This document shows, in pieces, positions 1-8,335 of a DNA stretch of 64,000 nt (the stretch's first letter is position 1; every line of letters starts with the position of its first letter). Both the position numbers and the translations under genes were made by a program. The DNA lies in assembly GCF_018141445.1 (NCBI RefSeq), contig NZ_CP058649.1:2437001-2501000 (forward strand), read 5' to 3'. Origin of the DNA: Vallitalea pronyensis (GTDB taxonomy: Bacteria > Bacillota > Clostridia > Lachnospirales > Vallitaleaceae). A model generated the notes under the pieces. It searched no databases. It saw only the letters and a list, made by a program, of their open reading frames with translations, and was not told where the DNA came from.

Positions 1-493
1 TTGTGTCTCTTCCTGGAGTCGTTGCCGTACTGCCTGGTGTAGTTGGTGCTCCATTTGCACCAGGTGTACGCATGATATTACCAGGTAATTGTGGGGTTTT
101 GCCACCACCAGGCATGTTTACATTTGGGGTACCTTGGGGTGCATTCATATTGGTTTTATTAGGTTGTTGAGGTGTTACAGGTGTACATTGTGCTTGTGGC
201 ACAAAACCAATTTTATTATTGGGGAGTTGTACGCAATACCAATCATCATTGACTTTGCTTAAAACATTTAAATTGGTATTTTTGTTGGCACTTTGTAAAA
301 CTTGTGAATTGGGGTCACAGCCCACAGTCACATTAGCTTTGGGTGCTGTAATTTGAACAGCTTTTACTTCGCCAGTTTCGTTAATAGAAGATTCAACGCC
401 TTTTACAGGCTCATCTTCTTTTGTTGTACATGCTACATTGAATACCATCAAGAGCATCATACATGACAATAATAGCGCTTTTATTTTTTTCAT
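1..493 (-). CDS. SH3-domain lipoprotein or secreted protein, 5' part only
   Basis: The gene starts with the ATG at 493 on the minus strand behind a GGAGGTAACC ribosome site and runs off the left edge of the window, so only about the first 164 residues are visible. It opens with two lysines, a hydrophobic stretch and a cysteine near residue 22 followed by TTKEDE. That looks like a lipoprotein signal, although the residue three before the cysteine is asparagine, so the lipobox is weak. Residues about 50-100 look like a bacterial SH3 domain (WYCVQL and IGFVPQAQC). After that comes a stretch rich in proline, glycine, threonine and asparagine, a typical linker. Such N-terminal halves often precede a cell-wall or CAP domain, but the rest is outside the window, so the function is open. 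Confidence 0.75.
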   Translation of the reverse strand, partial: MKKIKALLLSCMMLLMVFNVACTTKEDEPVKGVESSINETGEVKAVQITAPKANVTVGCDPNSQVLQSANKNTNLNVLSKVNDDWYCVQLPNNKIGFVPQAQCTPVTPQQPNKTNMNAPQGTPNVNMPGGGKTPQLPGNIMRTPGANGAPTTPGSTATTPGRDT

Positions 494-554
494 GGTTACC
501 TCCTTATAAAATGAATAAATGTGTTTCGTTTGAGCATTCAATCCTCTTTTTGAT

Positions 555-675
555 AGAACAAAAGAGGCTACGCCTCGTTCCGCAAAGCGGATTTGTCCGT
601 TAGGAAAATTTCATTAGCACAAATGAGAATGATTCTATCTCATTTGTTAAATTGAGAACTTTCCTATAAGATAAA
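555..675 (+). repeat. 121-bp structured dispersed repeat, copy A
   Basis: This segment is nearly identical to the reverse complement of 50463-50583, with about five differences in 121 bases and no gap. It contains a CCGC-AAA-GCGG hairpin at 580-590, a GAGGC/GCCTC hairpin just before it, and a longer inverted repeat CAAATGAGA/TCTCATTTG at 620-646. It is non-coding in both places. A 21-bp piece of one end recurs at 29857-29877 with one mismatch. Confidence 0.85.
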
Positions 676-712
676 TACTCAAATACAAGATGAATACTCA
701 AATACAAGATGA
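675..712 (+). repeat. 19-bp tandem direct repeat, two units
   Basis: The unit ATACTCAAATACAAGATGA occurs at 675-693 and again at 694-712 with no change. It directly abuts the end of the 121-bp repeat element. Confidence 0.9.
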
Positions 713-1061
713 ATGAGAAGCTTGTGCTTCACCAATAATAAATAGAGAATGTGGTTTTTGACATCATTATTGGTTTGTATTCTCTCATATAATTAGTATC
801 TGATGTACACAAAATATTATTAAAAAAAATACAAGTAATATAGGAGATATTTACCATTAAAAAATTATGAAAACAAGTATATCAACATACGTATATTAAG
901 CGATAAGATGTAATTAATGGAATCATATGATTACTTAATTTTGCTAGACTTTCAGGTAGAAAGAAGATAGAATAATAGAGTAGAGACAGTATAAACTAAA
1001 AGCATTATAAGAAACCTATGATTAATCCATGCAAATGCAAGCATGCATAAAGGAGATGATA

Positions 1062-1646
1062 ATGATGAACCATTTGATCGTATATGCCCATCCTAATCCT
1101 CGGAGTTTTAATCACGCTATTATGGATACGGTTGTAGACCTTTCAGATAAAAAAGGTCATGAAACCCGTGTTAGAGATTTGTATGCCATGAATTTTAATC
1201 CTGTCCTTCAAGGGTCCGATTTTGAAGCTTTCCATAAAGGAGACGTTCCAAAAGATATTCAAGAAGAACATGAACATATTAAATGGGCAGATACCATAAC
1301 CTTTATTTATCCTATATGGTGGGCGGCAATGCCAGCCATGATGAAAGGATACGTTGATAAAGTTTTTTCTAACGGATTTGCTTATGAATATGTTGGTGGG
1401 AATCCTGTTGGATTACTAGGCGATAAAACAGTTATTATATTGAATACAACAGGCAGTCCTAGTGATTTGTATGAGCAAATGGGCATGCACGATGCCATAA
1501 AGCTGGTATCGGATACAGGTAAATTCCAATTTTGTGATATGAAGGTAGCAACGCATACTTTTTTCGGTGCTGTGCCAAAAGTGGATGATGACACACGTAA
1601 AGGTTATTTACAAGATGTTAAAAGAATAATGGATATGTATCTATAG
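1062..1646 (+). CDS. NAD(P)H-dependent quinone reductase (flavodoxin-like fold)
   Basis: This 194-residue protein belongs to the NQO/MdaB/KefF/YwrO group of FMN- or FAD-binding quinone or nitro reductases, which make two-electron reductions in the cytoplasm. The N-terminal beta strand LIVYAHPNPRSFNHAI carries the phosphate-binding loop. The segment YPIWWAAMPAMMKGYVDKV (residues about 75-95), followed by FSNGFAY, is the family signature around the flavin and substrate site. I place the start at 1062 (or the next ATG at 1065) because AAAGGAG lies at 1049-1055 with good spacing; an in-frame ATG at 1029 has no ribosome site. The gene stands alone and ends at a terminator shared with the convergent gene. 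The substrate cannot be told from sequence. Confidence 0.85.
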   Translation: MMNHLIVYAHPNPRSFNHAIMDTVVDLSDKKGHETRVRDLYAMNFNPVLQGSDFEAFHKGDVPKDIQEEHEHIKWADTITFIYPIWWAAMPAMMKGYVDKVFSNGFAYEYVGGNPVGLLGDKTVIILNTTGSPSDLYEQMGMHDAIKLVSDTGKFQFCDMKVATHTFFGAVPKVDDDTRKGYLQDVKRIMDMYL

Positions 1647-1657
1647 AAGGTCATATC

Positions 1658-1700
1658 ATAAAAAGCTAAAAAAGCCTATGAAAACTTTTTTAGCTTTTCT
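1658..1700. terminator. Bidirectional rho-independent terminator
   Basis: The arms AAAAGCTAAAAAAG (1661-1674) and CTTTTTTAGCTTTT (about 1685-1698) pair, with A and T tracts outside. It lies between two convergent genes and can serve both. Confidence 0.85.
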
Positions 1701-1719
1701 CATGTGTATGCTGTAAAAT

Positions 1720-2796
1720 CTATAGCTGATCGGATTTAAATGCAGCACATGCTTCAACGTAAGCTAGAACATTTTCCCAAGGCACTTCAGGTTCCAGTAT
1801 ATGGGTAGGGGCACATATGAGACCACCTTTTTTTCCAGCTAAGTTAAGATTTTTATAAACTTCCGCCTTTACTTCCTCAGGTGTACCAAAAGGCATGGTG
1901 GTCTGTGTACCGATGGTGCCAAAGAAAGCTATCTTATCGCCATATTGAGCATGGATATCTTCAAAAGACATGCATTCTGGTTGAATAGGATTCAGAACAT
2001 CAACACCTACATCAATAAGATGTGGAATAAATGGTGTTACAAAACCACAGCTATGATAGAATATAATAATTTCTGGGTTAATGGCTCTAACAGCATCAAT
2101 TATTTTTTTAAGCCTTGGCTTAAACCAAGTCACATACATATCTTCACTCATCATGATACTGTTCTGCATACCAATATCATCACCAAAGAAAAGGATATCT
2201 GCTCCAGCTTTTACATAAGAAGTTGCTCGCATAATAGAAATATCCGTCACTTTGTCAATAACAAAAGTGGCCATTTCAGGATCGGTAATCATGTCCATCA
2301 TCAGTTGTTCCATGCTGCGGAGGTACCATGAACGTTCCCAAATGGTACATTGCATATCACCCATAGCCACAAGACCTTTTGCATGAATGGCATCACATTG
2401 TGCTTTTTGATGAGATGCGTCAGCATGCTCATAGTCAGGAAATGGGTAGCTGGTAAGCTGTTCCATAGACGTAAGTTCTTTCATGGGATGACGCATATAG
2501 GTCATATGCATTGCCGCTTCGCTTCCTGGTTCGTGAGCAACACCCCATTCGTCTATCTCCGTACCTTCTTTGAGTTCAAACGTATAATAAGAACGGTATT
2601 TTTCAGTATCATGATCCATGAGTTTCAAGTCTTCAATGGTACGCCATGGCATATTGAAATACGCTTCATAAGCCTCTTCTGAACCGGTTTTTTCCTTATA
2701 CGTTTCAACTAATGATGGACATAAAATAAAGCTCACAGGTGCTTCTTCAAAACCTTGCTTTTTGATAAGACTTATTAAATTTTCTTTTTTTGTCAT
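1720..2796 (-). CDS. Uroporphyrinogen decarboxylase (URO-D) family methyltransferase-like protein
   Basis: The 358-residue protein has the URO-D/MtaA/CmuA fold. Members that are not haem enzymes often move methyl groups between a corrinoid protein and a thiol cofactor. The HSCGFVTPFI segment (residues about 250-260) matches the zinc-ligand HxCG of corrinoid-linked methyltransferases, and ADILFFGDDIGMQ and GTIGTQTTMPFG are typical barrel loops. The start ATG follows AGGAGGTAAAATC. No corrinoid protein gene lies next to it, and a catabolic or O-demethylase role is only an inference. It is divergent from an AraC regulator across 120 bp, so that regulator probably controls it. It is not a true HemE, judging from the zinc motif and the absence of haem genes. 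Confidence 0.8.
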   Translation of the reverse strand: MTKKENLISLIKKQGFEEAPVSFILCPSLVETYKEKTGSEEAYEAYFNMPWRTIEDLKLMDHDTEKYRSYYTFELKEGTEIDEWGVAHEPGSEAAMHMTYMRHPMKELTSMEQLTSYPFPDYEHADASHQKAQCDAIHAKGLVAMGDMQCTIWERSWYLRSMEQLMMDMITDPEMATFVIDKVTDISIMRATSYVKAGADILFFGDDIGMQNSIMMSEDMYVTWFKPRLKKIIDAVRAINPEIIIFYHSCGFVTPFIPHLIDVGVDVLNPIQPECMSFEDIHAQYGDKIAFFGTIGTQTTMPFGTPEEVKAEVYKNLNLAGKKGGLICAPTHILEPEVPWENVLAYVEACAAFKSDQL

Positions 2797-2916
2797 GATT
2801 TTACCTCCTATATATGTATAATATGGTATGATATATATAGAGTATAGAACTTAAAATAAGTAAAAAAAATAGGATAGTTGGTAAAGATAATGTAAAAAAT
2901 GGTATGAGGTGATGGC

Positions 2917-3750
2917 TTGAAGATACCAAGCAGGTTATTTGTAACGGATACAAGGTATTACCATATGAATCATGAATCAATAGAGGGAATGGTATCTTGT
3001 GGTTTTTTAACTAAGAAAAAGGAAAAACGATTGCATCATTTTATCTACTATGGGGGTTTTTTGGTGTTGAGTGGGAGAGGACGTTATATCAGTCAAGATG
3101 GTCAGGAATGGGAGCTAGCACCAGGTGATTTCGTGCAACGACGCCCAGGCGTGAAACATACCACTATTGTGGAAGGGAATGAACCGTGGCTGGAATTCTA
3201 CGTGTGTATGGGACCTTTAATGTATAGAACCTTGGGAAAAATGGGTATGATCAACACCACAGATCCGATTCTTAAAACCAAATTAAGCCCCATGATGCTT
3301 CACCAATGTATTCAGTTGTTAACCCGTTTTAAACAAGCAACGGAAAAAGAAGTAAAGCACTTGCTCATTAACATTCAAAGTTTTTTATTTCATGTTAACT
3401 CACTACATCAAAAGCTTAACATAACAAGCCATGAAGACCGTTGCGTTGAACTCTTATGTGAGTCACTAAGTCACTGTTTTGATAAAAAAATTGATTTGAA
3501 AAAAGAAGCAAAAAACTATAACATGAGCTACGAGAAGCTCCGTAAGTTATTTAAAGAAAAAATAGGGGTTTCCCCACACCAATATTTCATAACAAAACGT
3601 ATTAATGAAGCACAAAGTATGCTGCATGACCCCAGCTTGTCCATTGCAGAAATTGCAATAAAGTTAGGGTTCTATGATGCCTACGCCTTTTCCAATCAAT
3701 TTAAAAAAATTGTGGGTATTTCACCAAAACAGTTTAGAGATGAATTTTAA
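2917..3750 (+). CDS. AraC family transcriptional regulator with N-terminal cupin
   Basis: This is a 277-residue regulator with a cupin-type ligand pocket (residues about 30-90, including APGDFVQRRPGVKHT) and two C-terminal helix-turn-helix motifs (about 175-277, ending FSNQFKKIVGISPKQFR). The start is TTG at 2917, preceded by GAGGTGATGG. It is transcribed away from the URO-D gene, the usual layout for a local activator that responds to a small molecule. The ligand is unknown. A GNAT gene follows 27 bp later and may be co-transcribed. Confidence 0.9.
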   Translation: MKIPSRLFVTDTRYYHMNHESIEGMVSCGFLTKKKEKRLHHFIYYGGFLVLSGRGRYISQDGQEWELAPGDFVQRRPGVKHTTIVEGNEPWLEFYVCMGPLMYRTLGKMGMINTTDPILKTKLSPMMLHQCIQLLTRFKQATEKEVKHLLINIQSFLFHVNSLHQKLNITSHEDRCVELLCESLSHCFDKKIDLKKEAKNYNMSYEKLRKLFKEKIGVSPHQYFITKRINEAQSMLHDPSLSIAEIAIKLGFYDAYAFSNQFKKIVGISPKQFRDEF

Positions 3751-3777
3751 TTTCGTCGTATACGAGGGAGGATAAGA

Positions 3778-4320
3778 ATGATAGATACAATACCTATATT
3801 AACAGGAGATAAAGTAAAATTAAGACCTTTTAATGACAAGGATTATGAGGCTTGGTATCATGTGTCACAAGACCCAAACATGCATCTGTGGGTGGGTAAT
3901 ACCGTTCCAAAAAATCTACAAGAAGTGAAAGCGTTAATCGATATTTACCTTGAAACATTTTACATCATATGGATGATGGAAGATATAAATACAAATCATG
4001 TCATTGGTATGATGCGCATAAGCAACTTTGAAGCATCAGAAGAAGGTATAAAAGCAGGCGATTCTCAGAGATTGCATTCCAATTATTGGCGTAAAGGATA
4101 CATGAAAGAAGCGCGTCGATTAGTATATAACTATGTGTTTCATACACTACATGTTGACCTATTATGTGCTGACGTATGGGAAGGCAATATTAACTCCAGT
4201 AAATCTCTAGAACACGCTGGTTATAGACACATTGATACGAAACAAGAATACTTTAAGAAGTATGATAGAATGCAAAATAAGCTGTACTATCAATTAAAAT
4301 CCAATTGGTGGTGCCAATAA
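3778..4320 (+). CDS. GNAT family N-acetyltransferase (RimJ/RimL type)
   Basis: This 180-residue acetyltransferase starts with TGDKVKLRPFNDKDYEAW, typical of the RimJ/RimL branch. The later NYWRKGYMKEARRLVYNYVF holds the acetyl-CoA-binding loop in a slightly degenerate form (WRKGYMKEA in place of RGKGIATEA), and the C-terminal NINSSKSLEHAGYR is also family-typical. Substrates of this group range from ribosomal proteins to small amines, so the target is unknown. The ribosome site GGGAGGATAAGA supports the start. A 13-bp hairpin right after the stop probably ends the transcript. Confidence 0.85.
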   Translation: MIDTIPILTGDKVKLRPFNDKDYEAWYHVSQDPNMHLWVGNTVPKNLQEVKALIDIYLETFYIIWMMEDINTNHVIGMMRISNFEASEEGIKAGDSQRLHSNYWRKGYMKEARRLVYNYVFHTLHVDLLCADVWEGNINSSKSLEHAGYRHIDTKQEYFKKYDRMQNKLYYQLKSNWWCQ

Positions 4321-4321
4321 G

Positions 4322-4349
4322 GGAGATAGATTGAGGTCAATCTATCTCC
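4322..4349. terminator. Terminator hairpin between convergent genes
   Basis: The arms GGAGATAGATTGA (4322-4334) and TCAATCTATCTCC (4337-4349) are perfectly complementary. The T tract is weak, but the position between two convergent stop codons supports termination in both directions. Confidence 0.7.
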
Positions 4350-4363
4350 TAAAATGTCTTCAC

Positions 4364-4852
4364 TTAATCATGACCATGGGCAATGGTATCTTCGATAGCA
4401 TGCCTAATTTCCTCATAACCTGTACAACGGCAATAATTAGATGTCATCCACTGCTTAATCTGTTCTTCAGTAGGATGCTTATATTTGTTAAGAAGGCCAG
4501 TTATGTTCATGATGAAGCCAGGCGTGCAGTAACCGCATTGATAGCCTTGATATTTCACAAAAGCTTGTTGCAGATAAGTATCTTGAAGAGCTTCAATGGT
4601 GGTAATCTCATGACCAACTGCCTCAATGGCTAACATGATACAAGATTTTATAGGTGAGCCGTCAATCAGTACAGTACAAGTGCCGCAGTTACCTTGTTCA
4701 CAACCAGGTCTAGCACCTGTTTTGGCTAGTTTATCCCTTAGAACATGAAGCAGTGTTTCATTGGGATTAACAGTAAGTTCATTGTCAACACCATTAACAC
4801 GTAAGGTGATAACAGAAGGATTTTTATAGATATTAATAATGCTCACCTCCAA
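4364..4852 (-). CDS. Molybdenum hydroxylase, [2Fe-2S] small subunit (XdhC/CoxS type)
   Basis: The 162-residue protein has a plant-type ferredoxin domain with CEQGNCGTC (residues about 52-60) and an all-helical domain with CGYCTPG and CRCTGY, which bind the two [2Fe-2S] clusters of xanthine dehydrogenase-family enzymes. It carries electrons from the molybdenum subunit to the FAD subunit. Its start overlaps the end of the FAD-subunit gene by 20 bp, so the genes are translationally coupled. It is the last gene of a three-gene operon read on the minus strand. Confidence 0.93.
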   Translation of the reverse strand: MEVSIINIYKNPSVITLRVNGVDNELTVNPNETLLHVLRDKLAKTGARPGCEQGNCGTCTVLIDGSPIKSCIMLAIEAVGHEITTIEALQDTYLQQAFVKYQGYQCGYCTPGFIMNITGLLNKYKHPTEEQIKQWMTSNYCRCTGYEEIRHAIEDTIAHGHD

Positions 4853-5675
4853 TCTTCTTAATAGCTAGGGTTAATTGATTTTTTAAGAGAAATTTCTTAT
4901 AAGGTGGTGAGCCTTGAAGTGTGGGTATAATAGGATAAGGTATAGCTTTAATCGCTTGATTAACCCGTTCATGAATGGGTAGGTTTTTATTGTTTAAGGC
5001 ATGGTCAACGCGAGGTGAATGAAAGGCATTTGCTGTGATTCCTGAAAATGCTGCCTTTAAATAGCCTTGATCATTGACAACAGCTAAAGCCAGGGCAGGG
5101 TAGCCAAAAGAGCCTATTTTTCGTATTTTTTTTGTATAAAAAGGCTTAGACAATTCATGAACATCAATAATGAATTGAATAACCAGATCATCTTTGTTAA
5201 GCAGTAAACCATTATTGTAAACTTTATCAAATGGTAGAATTCGAATACCATCTGTATTACCAACCACAACGGATGCATTGTCCAGCATAAAAGGCAATAT
5301 GCCGTTTCGGTATATCAATTGACTGCAAAGATTACCGCCTATGGTTATTTGATTACGGCTGGTTTGATCAGCTACCCCGGCACAAGTTTCAGATAATAGG
5401 GGGTAATCCATCGTATCATCTACAATATAAGTTAAGGGGATTGCTGCACCAATATAGAGCTTTTCATCTTCAATATTGAACACATTTAATTCAGGGATTT
5501 TAGCAATACCCACAGCAGCATTGAAGGTTATGGACGCTCGGTCAGCAAAGGTAAGCAGTTCTGTGCCGCCATTAAAATAATACACTTTTTGATCATTATA
5601 GACTAGACGAGAGTAGACATCAATGGCCTCTTTTGGTGTAAAGCATTCATAAAAATCAAAATCAAATCCTATCAT
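4833..5675 (-). CDS. Molybdenum hydroxylase, FAD-binding medium subunit (XdhB/CoxM type)
   Basis: The 280-residue protein resembles the FAD subunit of xanthine dehydrogenase and CO dehydrogenase-type hydroxylases. YYFNGGTELLTFAD (residues about 33-46) and QTSRNQITIGGNLCSQL (about 104-120) correspond to the two FAD pyrophosphate-binding motifs. It passes electrons from the iron-sulfur subunit to an acceptor such as NAD+. Its ATG follows the stop of the large-subunit gene with no gap, with GGAGG just upstream inside that gene. Confidence 0.92.
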   Translation of the reverse strand: MIGFDFDFYECFTPKEAIDVYSRLVYNDQKVYYFNGGTELLTFADRASITFNAAVGIAKIPELNVFNIEDEKLYIGAAIPLTYIVDDTMDYPLLSETCAGVADQTSRNQITIGGNLCSQLIYRNGILPFMLDNASVVVGNTDGIRILPFDKVYNNGLLLNKDDLVIQFIIDVHELSKPFYTKKIRKIGSFGYPALALAVVNDQGYLKAAFSGITANAFHSPRVDHALNNKNLPIHERVNQAIKAIPYPIIPTLQGSPPYKKFLLKNQLTLAIKKIGGEHY

Positions 5676-8015
5676 TTAACGGCCTCCTTCCTTAGCTCGC
5701 CATAAAGTTTCTGGGAATAATGGTAAATGATTCAGTTGTACACCTAATCCCAAGGATAGAGCATTAGCTAATGCAGCAGGCATACCGATGGTACCATGTT
5801 CCCCGATACCTCTTGCTCCATAGGGACCATCTACTTGAGGGGTCTCTATAAAGGCTACATTATAGGATTCAATATCGCCATAACGTAATACTTGATAGGT
5901 TCTCAAACCAGGGTTCAAGGTCTTGCCTTGCTTATTTCTCACAAATTCTTCTCTAGACCCAAAGCTGATACCCATACTCATACCGCCTTTAACTTGACCT
6001 TCTGCCAAAGCAGGGTTAATGATGGTTCCTGCGTCAATGGCAGTAAAAACATCCATAACTTTATAGTCGTATGTATGCAGGTCTAAGGATACCACAACGC
6101 CTTGAGCACCTACTGTCCACTCCGATGAGGGAGCACCTTGACCTGTTTCCTTACTAAGAGGCGTTCGATTACCAGCAACATAGGTACCTGTACCAATGAT
6201 TTGCCCCATGACTTTATTACCATTTGGATAGGAATAGCCGTAGATGAGTTCTTTAATAGGCAGGTTACGACTAAGGTTTGTTTTTTGATAAAGGACACCA
6301 TCTTCCAAAAAGATATTCTCTACATCTGTTCGAAGAACTGTTGCAGCCCGTTCAAAGAGTTGGCATTTTACGTTCATAGCGGCCATATAGGTAGCGTTGC
6401 CACACATAAAAATACCTCGGCTAGCGGCTGTTTTCCAATCATGGGGCGTATAGGAAGTATTGGATGGCATGATAACATTGATTTTATCATAAGGTATGGT
6501 TAATACTTCCGTTATAATCTGCGCAAGGGTTGATTTGGCTCCTTGCCCAATTTCCACTAATCCGCAATTGAGATTAGCACTACCATCTTCGTTAAAGGTA
6601 ATAATCACGCCTGTTACCGCATCAACAGGGATCGAATAGGATTTCCAAAAAGCACATACACCTTTAATTAGTAAAGTATGATCATCAATGGGCTTAACAC
6701 ATCTACCATCCCAATCCATCTGTTCTTCCAATTTGGTAATGCATTTTTTGAGGCTTCCAATTTTACCAGTAAGAATCTGACCTGTTGGTGTATAGTCATT
6801 GGCCGTAATGGCATTCTTGTAACGCAGCTCCAACGGGTCCATACGAAGTTTTTGAGCAAGTAATTCCACAGCACGTTCCACAGCAAAGGTCATTTCCGTA
6901 TGTCCAAATCCTCTGTAAGCAGTGGCAAAGGTATGATTCGTATACATACAATAGGAATCACAGTAGACATGCTCAATGTTGTAAGGTCCTGTACAGTTTT
7001 GAGCTGCGGCGCGAATAATGGTAATGGCTTTATCCGCATAGGCACCCCCATCAAAATAAAAGGTACTATGATAGGCCTTAATGATGCCATCCTTTGTTGC
7101 ACCTAACTTAACAGTTGCTTTCAAACCAATGTGTGTAGCGCCAGCAACCATGTCCGCATAACGTGAGAGTAGAAGCTTAACAGGGTGTCCACCAACAGCT
7201 TTAGATGCTATGTAGGCGATACATTCAAAAATAACAGGGGTCTTACCGCCAAAGCCGCCTCCTACAGGTGGTGCTGTTACATTCACTTTTTGAATAGGAA
7301 TATTAAAAAATTTGGCGATGTACCCTTGAACCACAAAAGGTCCTTGTGTGGAGGAGTCGATATTGACTTGACCATCACGTTTAATGGTACACGTACAACA
7401 ACGGGTTTCTGTAGCTGCATAATTGGATTGTTCAAAGCTAATGGTATTTTCTACCACGGTATCGCATGTACGAAATACTTTATCTGGTTGACCTTTGCGA
7501 ATGCGTTGTAGGTTGGCAACATTGGTATCAGGGATTGGAAACACGTCTTTGGTTCGGGTTTCAATACCACCTGTTTCATAATTGGCAGATTGAGGATGTA
7601 GAATAGGTGCTTTTGGATTTAGAGCATCTTCTATACTGTTAACAACAGGTAACGGCTCGTATTGAATCTTAACCTTTGTTGCCCCTTCTTTTGCATGGGA
7701 AGGGGTATCTGCGATAACAGCTACAACGGGTTCGCCGAAGTAGAGAACACGGTCAATGGCTAATACAGGACGGTCCACTATAATAGGACCTGTATACACA
7801 GGATAATCCTTACCCGTTATAACGGCCATGACACCCGTAACTTCTTCAGCGTCTTTTGTATCAATCCCTTGTATCATTGCATGAGCGTATTGACTGGTCA
7901 CTAATTCAACATAATAATAGTCATCTGGTATGTCGGCCGTGTAGTGGATGGTACCTGTTACCTTATTGATTGCATCTTTCCGATCAAATGATTTTCCAAT
8001 GGCTTTATAAGCCAT
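5676..8015 (-). CDS. Molybdenum hydroxylase, molybdopterin-binding large subunit (XdhA type)
   Basis: The 779-residue catalytic subunit carries typical molybdopterin-binding stretches such as GGGFGGKT, TAYRGFGHTE, ARGIGEHGTIG and a GQGAKS loop. The glutamate in GIGEHG matches the base catalyst of the family. The AYRGFG loop is of the xanthine dehydrogenase/aldehyde oxidase kind and lacks the AYRCSFR copper-site loop of CO dehydrogenase, so CO oxidation is unlikely. I moved the start to the ATG at 8015, which has GAGAAGGTGG before it; upstream in-frame ATGs lack a ribosome site. It leads the operon with the FAD and [2Fe-2S] subunits. No cofactor-synthesis gene or sulfurase lies in the window. 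The substrate may be a purine or other N-heterocycle, but this is open. Confidence 0.92.
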   Translation of the reverse strand: MAYKAIGKSFDRKDAINKVTGTIHYTADIPDDYYYVELVTSQYAHAMIQGIDTKDAEEVTGVMAVITGKDYPVYTGPIIVDRPVLAIDRVLYFGEPVVAVIADTPSHAKEGATKVKIQYEPLPVVNSIEDALNPKAPILHPQSANYETGGIETRTKDVFPIPDTNVANLQRIRKGQPDKVFRTCDTVVENTISFEQSNYAATETRCCTCTIKRDGQVNIDSSTQGPFVVQGYIAKFFNIPIQKVNVTAPPVGGGFGGKTPVIFECIAYIASKAVGGHPVKLLLSRYADMVAGATHIGLKATVKLGATKDGIIKAYHSTFYFDGGAYADKAITIIRAAAQNCTGPYNIEHVYCDSYCMYTNHTFATAYRGFGHTEMTFAVERAVELLAQKLRMDPLELRYKNAITANDYTPTGQILTGKIGSLKKCITKLEEQMDWDGRCVKPIDDHTLLIKGVCAFWKSYSIPVDAVTGVIITFNEDGSANLNCGLVEIGQGAKSTLAQIITEVLTIPYDKINVIMPSNTSYTPHDWKTAASRGIFMCGNATYMAAMNVKCQLFERAATVLRTDVENIFLEDGVLYQKTNLSRNLPIKELIYGYSYPNGNKVMGQIIGTGTYVAGNRTPLSKETGQGAPSSEWTVGAQGVVVSLDLHTYDYKVMDVFTAIDAGTIINPALAEGQVKGGMSMGISFGSREEFVRNKQGKTLNPGLRTYQVLRYGDIESYNVAFIETPQVDGPYGARGIGEHGTIGMPAALANALSLGLGVQLNHLPLFPETLWRAKEGGR

Positions 8016-8335
8016 CTTATCCACCTTCTCTCTTAAAATAAAATAGCATGCATAAGTTGAATCACATCTTGATTGTTTCATTACATTATACATAGAAGGT
8101 ATTCAACGCATAAAATCAACATATACTTCTGACTAAAATATATTCGTAATATTTGGTAAGTAGACTAAAAAACTTAATCATCGTCAATTTCACGTATTGA
8201 CAAGGATAGACTACTGTGGTAGTGTGAAGGTGAAACTATTGCAATAGTCTGGGTTGGTATTGAAATAATAATTTAGGTTTAAACTTCTTTAACAGTTACG
8301 CCTAAATTGAATTAAATGAGAAGGGAATGCGTTTG
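8016..8335. other. Intergenic region, 320 bp, promoter and operators only
   Basis: This separates the divergent molybdenum hydroxylase operon and the lipoprotein gene. The part near 8197-8248 holds a promoter and two dyads described separately. The rest is AT-rich with nothing recognisable. Confidence 0.5.
8197..8248 (+). promoter_or_regulatory. Promoter with two BlaI-type dyads (site 1)
   Basis: TTGACA at 8197-8202 and TAGTGT at 8220-8225 are spaced by 17 bp. The dyad ACTAC-TGTG-GTAGT (8210-8223) covers the -10 box, and the perfect palindrome ACTATTGCAATAGT (8235-8248) lies just downstream. The same arrangement occurs in front of the BlaI-family gene at 9874-9927, and the TACT/AGTA character resembles BlaI/MecI operators. 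Repression by the local BlaI homologue is inferred. Confidence 0.75.

Larger units (their letters stand above)
494..1061. other. Intergenic region, 568 bp, no gene seen
   Basis: This stretch separates two divergently transcribed genes. It holds one copy of the 121-bp structured repeat (555-675), a two-unit 19-bp direct repeat (675-712) and a possible large hairpin with arms ACCAATAAT (730-738) and ATTATTGGT (767-775). The remainder is AT-rich. I see no convincing small ORF. Confidence 0.5.

Noticed and set aside
1945..2682. Two plus-strand frames inside the URO-D gene
   Set aside because: Both are antisense to a conserved gene and show no independent start signals.
4331..4633. Plus-strand frame opposite the [2Fe-2S] subunit gene
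   Set aside because: It lies antisense to a clear iron-sulfur subunit gene and has no ribosome site or domain; it is a shadow frame.
4364..8015. Aerobic-type CO dehydrogenase
   Set aside because: The large subunit lacks the AYRCSFR loop and has AYRGFG as in xanthine dehydrogenase-like enzymes.
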